The notes under the pieces: generated by a model
What the model saw: the letters and a program-made list of their open reading frames with translations, nothing else
Told to the model about the DNA's origin: nothing
Databases searched by the model: none
Source of the DNA: Narthecium ossifragum
Lineage: Eukaryota > Streptophyta > Magnoliopsida > Dioscoreales > Nartheciaceae
DNA: 64,000 bases
Assembly (NCBI GenBank): GCA_963920575.1
Contig: OY986970.1
Location: forward strand, 3,563,654-3,627,653
Reading direction: 5' to 3'
Shown here: positions 9,901-21,180 of the stretch, piece by piece
Layout: each line of letters starts with the position of its first letter
Numbering within the stretch: position 1 is the first letter of the stretch
Translations under genes and position numbers: made by a program

Positions 9901-12900
9901 GAACAATACCCACTTGGATTCTGAATAGCCAGCAGAGCATGTATGTTATGATTATGAAAGTGTTTCATAGCTCACAGTCATTAATTATATGGACGTATCA
10001 TACTACAGGGCTATAAATTTTTCATGCTTCATTACTGCAGGGATTTATCTTACAACAATTTCACTGGACCACCCTCTATACCATCCAATTGTCAGCAAGG
10101 GAGTAGTGTGTAAGTAATCTTGACCTTGATGTCATATTTTGTGCTCATATTACAGTCTTTGGTGATCCATTTACCATTATCCGAGTGCTCTCCTCATGTT
10201 TGCAGGAATTTGCTTTCAAGTTTTTCATCCACAGACAACAATACGTAAGTTGCTTCAATCCTCTACCATCATCTGAGTGCCATCCTCTTACTAATTTTTC
10301 AGAAAGCTTTATAGTCATGCTTATTTCTCTTTCGCTCTTTGCATTTTTTCTTTGTAGGATTTCAACATGCTTAAGAAGGAACCTCCCTTGCTCCGGAAAA
10401 GCTAATAGTGTGTAGAATTTATTCAATAGTTTCATCATTCTGTGAAAAATTATGAAACCTTTCAATACAAACTGGAATTAGACTACTGCTATAGACCACT
10501 CTGATTGATTAAACTAGAATATATATGATACTATTGCAGATTACAATCTATTCATAAACTGCGGCGGTAAAGCAGTGGCTGTTGGTGCCATTGAGTATGC
10601 AGCCGATACAACACCACAGGGGACATCAAGATTTGAAATTTCTGGAGATGGAAAATGGGCTTATAGCAGTACCGGGGTGTTTGTAGGCAACAGCAGGGCA
10701 AGCTACATTGCAACCAATGTATCGCTTCTGAACATGACCAATCCGCAGCTGTACACAGAAGCTCGCTTGAGTCCTATGTCCCTTAGATACTACGGCCTCT
10801 GCCTACTAAATGGACATTACACAGTGACTCTCCACTTCGCCGAAATAATGTTCACTAATGACCAAACGTATTCCAGCGTTGGAAACCGCTACTTTGATGT
10901 GTCAATCCAGGTGAGAGTTTTTGGCAGTTTTGATTAGTCCATGTTGGAACAATGGTTCTTTATGTGACTTAGGCTCGGTAGATGGGCGTGTTTATTCAGA
11001 GCAGAAGCTCGCCTGAGTCCTATGTCCCTTAGATACTATGGCCTCTGCCTACTAAATGGAAATTACACAGTGACTATCCATTTCGTGGAAATAACGTTCA
11101 CCAATGACCAAACATATTTCAGTGTTGGAAACCGTTTGTTTGATGTGTCAATCCAGGTGATTTTATTGTCATCACGGTCCTGGACTCATCATCATACTCC
11201 TGTCATATTGGTTCTTGATTCATCATCATGCTCTGCAGATTGGCATGTTTATTGAAAGCAACTGATGTCTGATCCATGCAGAAAATGCTATGAAATTATA
11301 CAGGGTAAAAAGGTACTTCGAGACTTTAATATTGCAAAAGAAGCAAACGGAACTGGCCGAGAAATCAAGAAGAGTTTTAATGCTATTGTTGATGGACATA
11401 CATTGGAGATTCACTTCCAGTGGGCTGGGAAGGGGACAAATAGCGTTCCAGTGTCAGGTGTATACGGACCTCTTATATCAGCTATTTCGGTGACACCAAG
11501 TAAGCCCTTCTGAGAGTTTTTGTGTTTCGTATGCTTAAATTTTCTTGATGATGACGTCTGGAAATATGTCTTTTGTAGACTTCGACCCTGAGATTGATGG
11601 TAGAAATCTGTCTGTTGGAGCTATTGTGGGTATTGTTGCTGCTGCCTGTATAGTAGTATTGTTAATCCTCGGTGGCCTCTGGTTGTACTTGAGACGAAAA
11701 GATACTAGAGACAATGGTAAGATGATCTAAACTCTATTCATTTGTCAAGCAATGTGATCGATCTAATGATTGCTGCCGAACTCTGTCATGTCTCTTAAAT
11801 ATCATGTCACAAAACCATGTTTTCAGAACTCCGTGGCCTGGAGTTGAAGGCTGGTTACTTCAGCCTGAGACAGATTAAATCTGCCACCAGGAACTTTGAT
11901 CCTGCAAATAAGATAGGTGAAGGTGGCTTTGGGCCAGTTCACAAGGCAAGTATATCGATTCTTAGTGAAAATGTTCGTCAATAATAGTGAATTGCCTTCT
12001 TATGGATATTTCCATTCTGGCAGGGTGTGCTACCAGATGGTTCTGTAATTGCTGTCAAGCAGCTTTCTTCGAAGTCTAAGCAAGGGAACCGGGAATTTAT
12101 AAACGAGATAGGCATGATCTCTGCATTGCATCATCCAAATCTAGTGAAGCTTTTTGGATGTTGTATTGAAGGAAACCAACTTCTGCTAGTCTATGAATAC
12201 ATGGAGAAAAATAGCCTAGCTCGTGCTCTCTTCGGTTGGTACTTCAAAATATCTAAACTGATACCATACTCTCCTTCCCTCCTGCTCTTTGATCATAATC
12301 TTTATCTTCAGGTCCTGAAAGTATGCGTTTGCATCTGAATTGGCAAACAAGGCATAAAATTTGCTTAGGTATAGCAAGGGGTTTGGCATACCTCCATGAG
12401 GAATCGAGGTTGAAGATTGTCCATAGAGACATCAAAGCGACAAATATACTGCTCAATAAAGATCTCGATGCCAAGATATCTGATTTTGGTCTGGCAAAAC
12501 TGGACGAAGAAGAGAACACTCACATAAGTACACGAATAGCAGGAACCATGTAAGTAGATCACTGATCACTCGACAACTGTAATCTTGTAGAATTAAACTG
12601 TAGTAATGTTTTTGGCACATATGTTTCCATGGTTATAGAATGGATTATTGATTTAATGCGACTATGCAGAGGATACATGGCACCTGAATATGCAATGAGA
12701 GGCTACCTGACAGACAAAGCAGATGTCTACAGCTTTGGTGTTGTCACATTGGAAATTGTTAGTGGAATGAGCAATACTAATTACAGGCCAAAGGATGAGT
12801 GTGTGTATCTTCTTGATCGGGTAAGTAGTACTTTATGGGTGAATCAGTTACCAAATCAGAAATCTCCGTGCAGTATTTTGTTATTTAGCTATCTATTATT

Positions 12901-13324
12901 CACATGCAATGTAAGCTTTCTCCTGCATGAACTACAGGCCTATGTCCTACAAGAACAGGGGAACCTAATTGAACTTGTAGACCAAGATATCGGAACGGAC
13001 TACTCGAAGGAAGAAGCTTTGATGATGTTGAATCTGGCTCTGTTATGCACCAATCCGTCCCCAACTCTTAGGCCGCGAATGTCGAGTGTCGTGAGCATGC
13101 TTGAGGGCAAATCGCCAGTGAAGGTCCCCTCCGTGAAGCGTTCGGCCTCAAACAGTTCGGATGGGAGGTTCAAGGCTTTGGAGAAACAGTTCTATGACAG
13201 CCGGACGCATAGTACGTCGACAGATGCGCCATGGAATGATTCTTCGGCATCTGACCCTACTATTAAAGAAGAATGTGTGTCGTATTCCTCTGAGGGAAAG
13301 CTTCTTTCTGATCACTCAGACTAG
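6955..13324 (+). CDS. LRR-malectin receptor-like serine/threonine kinase (LRR-VIII type), exons 2-24
   Basis: Predicted plasma-membrane receptor kinase. Exons: 6955-7123, 7266-7337, 7426-7494, 7581-7652, 7788-7859, 7960-8031, 8146-8217, 8348-8419, 8524-8595, 8707-8778, 9639-9713, 9875-9940, 10041-10109, 10206-10244, 10358-10407, 10540-10910, 11304-11499, 11579-11716, 11827-11945, 12024-12234, 12312-12549, 12670-12820, 12938-13324. Joined they read 973 codons without a stop. Content in order: N-terminal LRR cap ([11 protein letters not shown]), about ten LRRs mostly as 72-nt exons, a malectin domain (from FINCGG to SAISVTP), a membrane helix ([18 protein letters not shown]), and a complete kinase: GEGGFG loop, AVK lysine, [35 protein letters not shown]. 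The signal-peptide exon is absent from visible sequence; exon 2 starts in the phase left by the exon 1 seen at 63125-63206. All introns are GT-AG except the one after 11945, which starts GC. Ligand unknown. The full product would be near 1000 residues, usual for this family. Confidence 0.93.
8779..9638. repeat. Enlarged intron with retroelement-like insertion
   Basis: This 860-bp intron is several times longer than its neighbours. About 8925-9500 contains GC-rich sequence (GATCGGACACCCGGATCG, CCTGGTTGGAAAGGACTCG) unlike the surrounding introns and reminiscent of an LTR-retrotransposon fragment. Diverged direct repeats of about 45 bp (CCTATCAACC...CTCTACCTGTTT) lie on both sides at about 8850-8890 and 9500-9545. 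The donor and acceptor are intact, so the insertion should be spliced out. Confidence 0.45.
11000..11156 (+). pseudogene. Intronic tandem copy of the 3' half of the malectin exon
   Basis: Repeats the last about 150 bases of exon 10540-10910, with the same protein content ([13 protein letters not shown]...VSIQ) and its own donor, in the intron between 10910 and 11304. A possible acceptor precedes it (CAG at 10997-10999). Including it would add 157 nt, or 152 nt from the next AG, and would shift the frame either way, so it is probably skipped or acts as a poison exon. Its sequence (ACAGTGACTATCCATTTCG) is as close to the fragment at 20357 as to its neighbouring exon. Confidence 0.8.
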
Positions 13325-13900
13325 CTATCAAACTTCAGAGGAACCAAGGGAAATGGAAGAACGGTAGGGAAATCTCTTTGTTAACTTGAAATCTCGTAAC
13401 AATTTACATACAACCATGTTCTTGTCGGGGCCGGGCAAATAAATCAAATTAGGCCTCTAAGTATTTACTAATCACAGTTAAAATCAATTAAATATAATAA
13501 GTTTATTTTAAAATCATCCTCTGAGTCTTTTAGGTTACGAAAGAACTGATTAAATTTTTGTATTTAAGTTTAGCTAATATATCTTTTTCAATAGATAACA
13601 TTGCTAATCCATTTAATTTTTCTTGTGACATGGTTGCGATCGCAAGTAAGATTATATTAGTTTCAATTTTGAAAAGCTTCTTTCTGCGAAAGCAAGCATT
13701 ACATGTATTGTCAATAAAATTCTATATGTGATAGATATTTAAAAAACAATCTAGTCTTTTAATATAGTTCAAGATTTAAATTAAATTGTTATTTTCTAAT
13801 AGTAAAACTTCTTTCAAAAGCTTTAGTTTATTATATTAATCTAAGCCGTCAATATCGAAAGATTGGTCATGTCTTAAAAAGTTTTTAAGATTAAGACAAT
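13325..13900 (-). pseudogene. Decayed hAT transposase C-terminus (ZMYM-like type)
   Basis: On the minus strand, broken frames give AERSFSKLKLI followed, after a shift, by MSQEKLNGLAMLSIEKDI. Together these are the C-terminal dimerisation region of hAT transposases of the zinc-finger MYM-like group common in plant genomes. Stops and frameshifts occur throughout and no complete domain is left. The region starts within about 100 bases of the receptor kinase stop codon. GGGGCCGGGCAAAT at about 13428 looks like the other end of such a remnant. The remnant appears to continue past the MITE to about 14290. Confidence 0.6.
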
Positions 13901-13941
13901 ATTTCTTCAAACCCCCATCCATCATTTGTAATTTTTTCGTA

Positions 13942-14202
13942 GGTTAATAACATCTTACTCCCATATAGTTTAAAAATATGTCAATTTACCCCCTATATTT
14001 TAAAACGTGACAAAACACACCCTTAATTTATCAATGTGGTCGTATTACACCCAATTTACCCCCTATATATGACGTGTGTTTTGTCACATTTGGATGTAAT
14101 ACAACCACATTGATAAATTAAGGGTGCGTTTTGTCATGTTTTAAAATATATGGGGTAAATTGACATATTTTCAAACTATATGGTAGTAAAATGTTATTAA
14201 CC
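13942..14202. mobile_element. Palindromic (foldback) MITE
   Basis: The two halves are almost perfect inverted copies: GGTTAATAACATCTTACT at the left end pairs with the complement of AGTAAAATGTTATTAACC at the right end, and AAAATATGTCAATTTACCCC recurs inverted. It would fold into one long hairpin. It has no coding capacity. A TSD could not be decided because the flanks repeat the terminal bases. It lies within the hAT transposase remnant. Confidence 0.65.
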
Positions 14203-14289
14203 CTTTTTTCGTATGTGACTTTCAAGTGGGGTAGCCAAGAAGCCTTTTAATGGGGCCTAATAGCTATTTTTATATTAATAAAAAGGTTT

Positions 14290-15690
14290 TTTTTTTTTTT
14301 GAGGCCAAACGGTTAGGTTATGGATGTAACCGTTAGTAATGTAATATTTTAAAATAAATAAAACCCAACCTTTAACTCCACCTATATCCTTAACGGGTCC
14401 GAACGTACCCGGATCTGAACCCCTCTCGCCACCAACCGCCTTCATCGGTGTATTACTCATCTCCCTTGCGGTGAGAGTTTCCTCTCCAAACCCTAGCCCT
14501 GCTGCCATCACGCTGTCGCCCTCTCCTCGCCGGAACACACTCATGGCTCTCTCTTCTATCGGTCTCATCCCCAAGCTCCCACAGCCCAAGGTCGCCGCTG
14601 CAGCCATGCTCCATCGCCACCACCGTCTACGCCATCTCCTTCCTCCATCCTGGCCACGGGCTCCCCGTCAGTTACCAATCCAGACGGTCGAAACCCGGAC
14701 CACCCCAGGCCCCTATTCCAGGCCTCTCTGACCTCATCACGACGCCGACGATCCCTCCTTGACCAGCCACCTTACCGTTGTCCTCTCATCGGCACCACCG
14801 TCTCGCCATCGCTTTCTCCCCATCGCCGGCGAAGAGCAACACCCCCTCTCGCTCCTGCAGCCGGGTCGCCTTCGTCGGGGAAGTGGTCCTCGTCACTGGG
14901 GAGTGTTCCTGGTATTTCACTTCACCTATCTATGACTTCTCAAATCCGATTACAAATGTGTCCAACTAATCGCAAGAGTTAGGAGAATCTTGATCGATTT
15001 TTACTATGATTTAGGATTTTTGATCTAATATTCATAGGTTGCACTTTCACTCTATTGTTATGACTATCGTTCTTGATTATAAATTGTGCTCTGTTTTTTC
15101 TATCCATTCTAGTTAGTCCTCTTGCTTTTTTAAACGTATTAGCTTTTGCAATGAATCTCCTAGTTAAATTAGGCTTTTCTTCTCTATAGTTTTTGAGTGT
15201 TGCATTATATTAGTTAGCTAATTATAGTTGGTTGTAAACAAAGAACCTCTCCTCTCTTACAATACATATACATATCTATTATATTGATAGTTCTTTACCT
15301 AAGACTTAGCATCTGCCGGCTTACTGGTACATATCTATTATGTCAAGGACTACGGAATCGAAAACCAATAGCAAGAAGCTGGTTTTGATGGGTTAATGTT
15401 GAAAAAAAGCTACTAATGTTACTAGGATAAGATATAACCAGTTTTGGGGTGAATGCAATGAAAGATATAGCTGGCTGCTTGGTTTGCCCAAGACTGGATG
15501 GTTACGAATTTCATGTTTTTTAGATGCTGACTTTTTAAAATATTTACCTTGTATACACATGTGAAAGCAGCAAATTTTGTATGCCTATGCCATGTTCAAT
15601 TTCATTCTAGTACGGTTGTTTATTAAGGTTCTCTCTGTTGCAACCTAGGCTAATCTCGGGAAAAAGGTCTCATGGGAAATTGATTCTATA
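14290..15690. other. Intergenic; GC-rich patch of unclear origin at about 14390-14970
   Basis: The patch is much richer in C than its surroundings and has open frames of 86 and 63 codons (14471-14731, 14778-14969), but no frame keeps recognisable domain content. It could be a decayed first exon or a captured gene fragment. The rest, to 15690, is AT-rich with no coding signal. Confidence 0.35.
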
Positions 15691-15850
15691 CAAGTTCAAT
15701 TTCATTTCTCTAAGTTCAATTTCATTTCTGTAAGTTCAATTTCATTTCTCTAAGTTCAATTTCATTTCTCTAAGTTCAATTTCATTTCTCTAAGTTCAAT
15801 TTCATTTCTCTAAGTTCAATTTCATTTCTCTAAGTTCAATTTCATTTCTC
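15691..15850. repeat. 20-bp minisatellite, eight units
   Basis: Eight head-to-tail copies of TAAGTTCAATTTCATTTCTC, differing at only two or three positions in total (for example CTG in place of CTC in the second unit), which indicates recent expansion or homogenisation. It lies in intergenic AT-rich DNA. Confidence 0.95.
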
Positions 15851-17150
15851 TACATGTAGATCAGTCCATTTGTATGCGACATTAATGTGCTTTAGTTTCT
15901 CTTTTTCAACTCATTATTGGTAGGATGCACTCTTTCGACGGTGATGGTAGAGGCTGTAGACCTGATTAATTTACTCAGTTGGGCCCTGTTTAGGTTTCAT
16001 TTGTTTTTTTTTTGAGAAATTTGAATAAAAAATCAAAGATGGGTTTAGCTAAGATAGGTTTTGACATCCTTTATGTTATCAGGTTTTAGCAGCAGCATCA
16101 AAGACCATTAAAAAAGTAATTCTTAGATTTCTGGTGCAGCAAAGGCAACACAGCAGCAACAGCACTGATCCTCATGAAGTCTATTTCAAGCATCTTTTCT
16201 GCTTTGGAGTAGTTGCCTGCCTCTCTTGGTCACAAGACCATGAAACATAGCATGTGAATTGTAAGCCTAAGTTGATTCTACGGATTGTATTTAGGTAGAA
16301 TTATGGATTGAACGATGACAGTGAAAACAGTTGTACAAAAAGGGTGACTCTAAAAACTAGATTACACTAGTGCATGTGACCAGCCTGTTTAATGCTGGTA
16401 GTTGCTTTATTGTGTTCAAACAAATTATATCAGGTATTCGACTGAACTCTTGTATGTGTTGATAAGTTGGATTTTGACATTTAAACAAAGTTTCTGGTAT
16501 GGTCATGCTTGTGTTCAAACAAATGATGTTGTGATAGACTATGTAGTGGATATATCTGTTCTCTCTTCTCACCGTATGTGATTGACTTCATTGAAACCAA
16601 ACACATGTGCATGAAGTAACCTTAAGACATAGAAGACAAACTTTACAATATTAAACCTTTTTACATGCAGTTAAGAGCGCTTAGCCTGCACACATACATA
16701 CATCCATGCAATCAAATATACAAGAATATCCACTTCATTCATAAAGTATATAGCAGTAAAATGTTTATGTATCCACTTTCTACAAACAGTTGGTTTCAAT
16801 GAACTCAACCACAGACGGAGAAGAGAAAAACAGATATACCCATTACATATTCTATTAGATCACCATTTACAGATCCAATTAAAAATTGAAAAGTGTGCTT
16901 CTTGATCAGAGACAGCCCTTCCCAACTCCAGGCCACACCAGAGCAGCAACTAGAGCACCTCCTCAGTGAGCTGCTCCAGTGACATGTTGATATCCCTATG
17001 AAAGATAGGAAAAGAGCAATAACACTCAATTAGTGTAACCCGAGTAAGATAAGGACATTTGAGCATGTTTTTCCATAAGACCAAGAGCCTTTCTTTATGA
17101 TGCCTCCTTTGCCCTCAGAATAATACCTTCTTAAAAGTCACATTCTCTTG
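15851..17150. other. Intergenic, no supported gene
   Basis: AT-rich sequence. The only hint of coding content is on the minus strand at about 16940-17000: after a possible acceptor the frame reads DINMSLEQLTEEVL and then stops, which could be the last exon of a decayed gene. Nothing upstream supports it. Confidence 0.3.
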
Positions 17151-17269
17151 AACTCATTCCAGAAAACACTCCTCTAAAGCTACTCATTCCAGAAAACACT
17201 CCTCTAAAGCTACTCATTCCAGAAAACTCTCCTCAAAAAGCTACTCATTCCAGAAAACTCTCCTCTTAA
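17151..17269. repeat. About 29-30-bp tandem repeat, four units
   Basis: Four consecutive units built on CTCATTCCAGAAAACACTCC followed by TCTAAAGCTA, the last two slightly diverged (AAACTCTCC). Confidence 0.9.
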
Positions 17270-18333
17270 GGTTTCATCTTTAGTAAGGATTTTGTGAAGC
17301 ATAGCATGCAAAACTTGAAGAGGCCAATAAATTGAGAAAAAAACAGATGTAAAAGCAATACATGATTTATATCTCCCACATTAGCTCTGGACGGTGCGTT
17401 AGGATCCTTAATTAAGCTGCTCTACATAGAAGCTTCAGAAATACTCTCAAACGAAGGGGGTGGGGGGAGACCGAAGAAAGAAGAATTATATTGAATGCTA
17501 AAGCAAAACGCAAAGAAGGCAGCATGCATGCAGTTCTCCCAGCAGAACAAAATCTATACTAGTAGCCTTAGAATCCGACCAAACAACAACATCCTCGACA
17601 TCTGCACAAAATACTCCCAAACTAGCCACACCAACATCAAGTCAACCATGGATATCTTGTTCTCTTCTCAAACGGGACCACTAGCTTTCAGCAGCATAAA
17701 CTCATGTGATTGCCAGTTGCCACTGCATCCATCCAACTCGGTGCTTATATGAATATGGTTAAATTAAGTTTTTGGTACCCGTAAAATTTTAAAAAATACA
17801 TGTTGCTCAAAAATTGTACCCGTGAAGGATACGTGGTCGCCAGGCACGTGACGTGTGCCAACCGTCGCACAGAGATTTTCAGAAGAGGTGTGGGTTACGC
17901 CTTGTCTCAATCAAGAGGACTTTGTGTAAACTTAAGCCTAATAACAGATGAGACTTTTTATGATTTTCTTTGTTTCCCGTACAGATACTTTAAAGACTAT
18001 GCGATTTTACCTTGAAATTGAATGAAATTACTCCTACTAAAAAGTCAATACTCCTACAGAGCAAACTACACTACTCCGGGACCAGGTTGAAATAACTACT
18101 GAGATTTAGAGACATGAAAAAAACAAATTAAACTAGATACTTACTTCCATTGAATGATGAAGAAAAGCTACAAACTCCAATGAAAGCTTCTACAACTTTG
18201 CACAAGGAAATCTTCTACAACTCCGAAGTAAACGCAGGAAAGGAAAGTTACAGTAGCTATGCCTAATGAAGAGTAATAGTAGGAAAGTTACACTCCACTA
18301 TGACGGTAGCTAACCGTTATCCACGACTCCCGT
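17270..18333. other. Intergenic, no supported gene
   Basis: No frame with recognisable content on either strand. The 60-100-codon open frames here lack domain features. A GT/GG-rich word (GGGGGTGGGGGGAG) lies near 17457. Confidence 0.35.
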
Positions 18334-18363
18334 CCACGATCAGTCCCGTTTCACTGATCGTGG
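18334..18363. repeat. Perfect 11-bp stem hairpin
   Basis: CCACGATCAGT at 18334-18344 and its exact complement ACTGATCGTGG at 18353-18363 are separated by eight bases (CCCGTTTC). It lies at the left edge of a GC-richer repetitive block. It is not followed by a T run and no transcript is apparent, so I do not call it a terminator. Confidence 0.6.
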
Positions 18364-18523
18364 CCCATCACGTACCGGACCTTGAGGATGTCTTGGCATG
18401 TGGCTCTGAGCTACCCGTATTGTTTCCACCTTCCGTCTTATCCGCCTGAGTTTAGGGAAGATCGTGTTGACGTTATTCCAATTCCGGACTTTAGCATGAG
18501 TGCTCCAACTTCAGCTTTATATA

Positions 18524-18790
18524 CTTCCGAGTCTTTTAGGCTTCGGCTTCGAACACATGTATTGAATGCCTTCGGGTTTCGAGGACCTTATCATGGATAT
18601 CTCGAGCTTCGACTTTGTATCTCCGAGGTTCTCATGCTTCGACTTCAGATGCCTGTCTCGAACGCCTTCGGGTTTCGAGGCCTTTAGCCTAGATATCTCG
18701 AGCATCGACTTTATATCTCCGAGACTCTTAGGCTTTGACTTCAGACGCACGTTCTAAATTTGAACTCCTTCGGGCCTCGAGGTTGAGTAT
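18524..18790. repeat. About 100-bp tandem repeat, roughly 2.5 units
   Basis: The phrase GCCTTCGGGTTTCGAGG recurs at about 18568 and 18664, and as CTCCTTCGGGCCTCGAGG near 18764. The intervening TATCTCGAGCTTCGACTTT and TATCTCCGAG words are repeated in register. The block resembles internal repeats of an LTR, but no LTR ends were found. Confidence 0.7.
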
Positions 18791-19139
18791 ATACATATAC
18801 TCTTTATTTCCTCATTTACTCACACTAATGAAGGCGGCGTGATGATGACTTCTCGGACCCGATTATCGAGGAGCATTTAATGCGTGCACCTCCTGATTGG
18901 TCGACGTCTCAGCTTCCGAGGAACTACGTATCTGATCATGTGCCGCCCCGTACGACATCACATCCACGACACCGTTTCTCCTTCCGATGGGCGCCACGTG
19001 GCATCTCCGACGGTGATGGTCCACCGTGTCACTCGAGTGCTTTTTCCCTCGGTAACAATACCAAGTTAGTATTTGTAGTTCTTTTTTTACCTTCTTAGTA
19101 CCTGAATTAACAAAACCGTTTCAATTTAATCAAGAACAC

Positions 19140-20003
19140 TCACACCTAATGTTTAGGTACTAACGGTAAATTCAATTTTGACCGAGTTTTAGCCATTTTG
19201 ACCAATTTTCAATGAATAAATGCCATGTTGGCTACCAAATGGGAGAGATGAGAGAGAAGATAGAGGAGAGAGATAAGAGAGAGAACGATGAGAGAGACTC
19301 TCTCTCTCTATCTCTATCTTCTCTAGTTATCTCTCTCCTGTCTTTCATCTTCTCTCTCCGATTTCTCTCTCATTAGAAGCATGGTTCCAACTTCCTAGTA
19401 TCTCTCTTCTTTGTTTGTATACACTTGCATGTTGTTGTTTGATAATAATTTATGAAGGAAAAGAAATGATGTTGTATGATTCCGTGAGGATATGGTAATA
19501 TAAGAGAAGATAAAATTGAAGTAACCTATTAGCTTTAAAAGCTTTGGTTGTATGCTCTGTTTTCATGGGTTCCTTCCTAGAGAGAGAGAGAGAGAGAGAG
19601 AGAGCAATAAGTATTACCTGTAAAAGCTTAGATGATGGTCTGTTTCATGAGTTTTTTTGTTTGTAGAGAGAAAGAGGAGGGTAAGAATGAGGAGGATTAA
19701 TAACAAAAATACAAAAGAATAGATGACTGGAGTAATTATTACCTATAGAAACTTGGTTGGTGCTATGCTTTTATGCCTTTGCTTAGAGAGAGTTGCGGAG
19801 AAGGAGAAAATGGGTTATTAGAAGAAAACTGACCGGAGTAGCTACTATTATAAAAAAACTACTATTATAAAAATTGAACTATTCAAAAAAAAAAACTACT
19901 ATTATAAAAGCTTGCTCGGTGCTCTGTTTTCATGAGTTTTTGAGTTTCTTTCTTCAGAGAGGGAGAGAGAGAGGTAAGAGGACGGAGGAGAGAGGGAAGA
20001 AGG

Positions 20004-20042
<39 letters not shown>

Positions 20043-20290
20043 TAATAAAGAGAGAACAGAGATTGGAGAGAGAGATGAGAGAGGGAAGACGTGGAAGAGA
20101 GAGAGAGAAGAGAGAAGGTGATGACGTGACAAAATCAGTTAAAATTAATAAAACCAATCAAAATTTAGTAGAAATCAAGTCACATGATATCACATGAACG
20201 GATTGCCGTCAACTCAGAAAAATGACGTCTAACAGTAGATACTAAATATGATATTTACATTTAGTGAAGGTATCAAAAACATAATTATTA
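19140..20290. repeat. Diverged tandem units with GA/CT microsatellites and a CT/GA foldback
   Basis: At 19240-19380 a GAGAGA-rich stretch is followed by its inverted CT-rich counterpart, giving a large imperfect hairpin. From about 19510 to 20130, three or four diverged units share the order 'AAAAGCTT, TGCTCTGTTTTCATG, GAGTTT/GGTTCC, AGAGAGAG'. Open frames here (19874-20197 and minus-strand counterparts) are microsatellite artefacts. Confidence 0.65.
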
Positions 20291-20356
20291 AACTAGAGGT
20301 AGTAAAATGATACGAGGGGGAATGAATCACGTAGGCATCCATTTGATAGATCTCCA

Positions 20357-21130
20357 ATGTGGGCTCATAGCAGTACCGGGGCATTCATAGGCAATAACAG
20401 GGCAAGCTACATGGCAACCAATGTATCACTTCTGAATATGACCAATCCACAAGTGTACACAGAAGCTCGCCTGAGTCCTATGTCCCTCAGATACTATGGC
20501 CTCTGCCTACTAAATGGAAACTACACAGTGACTCTCCATTTCGCGGAAATATTGTTCACCAATGACCAAACGTATTTCAGTGTTGGGAACCGCATGTTTG
20601 ATGTGTCAATCCAGGTGATTTTTATCGTCGTCACACTCCTCGATTCATCATCATACTCTTGTCATATTAGTTCTTGGTTTTTTGGCAGTTTTTATTTTGT
20701 GACTTGGGCTCTGCAGTTGGGCATGTTTATTGAAAGCATCTGATGTCTGATCCACGCAGAAAATGCTATGAAATCATGCAGGGTCAAAAGGTACTTCGAG
20801 ACTTCAATATTGCTAAAGAAGCTAATGGAGCTGGCCGAGAAATAAAAAAGAGTTTTAATGCTACTGTCCTGCTGTCCATGGATATACATTGGAGATTCAC
20901 TTCCAGTGGGCTGGGAAGGGCACAAATACCGAAATACGGCTCCGGCGTTAGGTGTATACGGCCCTCTTATATCAGGTATTTCAGTGATACCAAGTAAGCC
21001 CTTCTGAGATTTTGTGTTTTCGTATGATTAATTTATTTGATGATGACGTCTGGAAATATGCTTTGGGTGGCAGATTTCCGGCCTGTATTGGATGTTACAA
21101 AGCTATCTGTTGGAGCTATTGTGGGTATTG
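20357..21130 (+). pseudogene. Truncated malectin fragment of the receptor kinase
   Basis: Matches exons 10540-10910 (second half), 11304-11499 and the start of 11579-11716 of the receptor gene, with the same intron positions: 20357-20614, 20782-20993 and 21074-21130. It opens in mid-exon (WAHSSTGAFIGN) after unrelated sequence. The second exon has small insertions (TGTCCTGCTGTCCATGG) that break the frame. The third stops inside the membrane-helix codons (SVGAIVGIV), where a T-rich LINE tail begins at 21131. No kinase part follows on the far side of the nested insertions. The sequence is closer to the intronic exon copy at 11000-11156 than a random paralogue would be expected to be. It is non-functional. 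Confidence 0.85.
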
Positions 21131-21180
21131 TTTTTTTATTTTTTTTTGATTAATTGAGCCCAGCCCAAGGGTTAAAGTAA
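21131..21180 (-). mobile_element. 3' tail of a LINE, continued after the MULE at 46866
   Basis: TTTTTTTATTTTTTTTTGAT on the plus strand is a poly(A)-type tail of a minus-strand retroelement placed directly against the receptor fragment. AATTGAGCCCAGCCC follows; the similar AATTGAGCCCACATG follows the tail of the other LINE at 47470. The 3' region breaks at 21180 and resumes at 46866 once the MULE and one TSD copy are removed. Confidence 0.55.

Noticed and set aside
14390..14970. Possible decayed glycosyltransferase first exon
   Set aside because: A proline/serine-rich start and HRHHR words loosely recall UGT N-termini, but no frame keeps a recognisable motif and nothing downstream supports it.
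16940..17000. Terminal exon reading DINMSLEQLTEEVL on minus
   Set aside because: Too short, with no upstream exons or recognisable family; mentioned only as a possibility.
18334..18363. Intrinsic terminator
   Set aside because: The perfect hairpin has no T tract and bacterial-type terminators are not expected in a plant nuclear genome.
19874..20197. 107-codon frame rich in Arg/Glu
   Set aside because: It is the translation of GAGA microsatellites.
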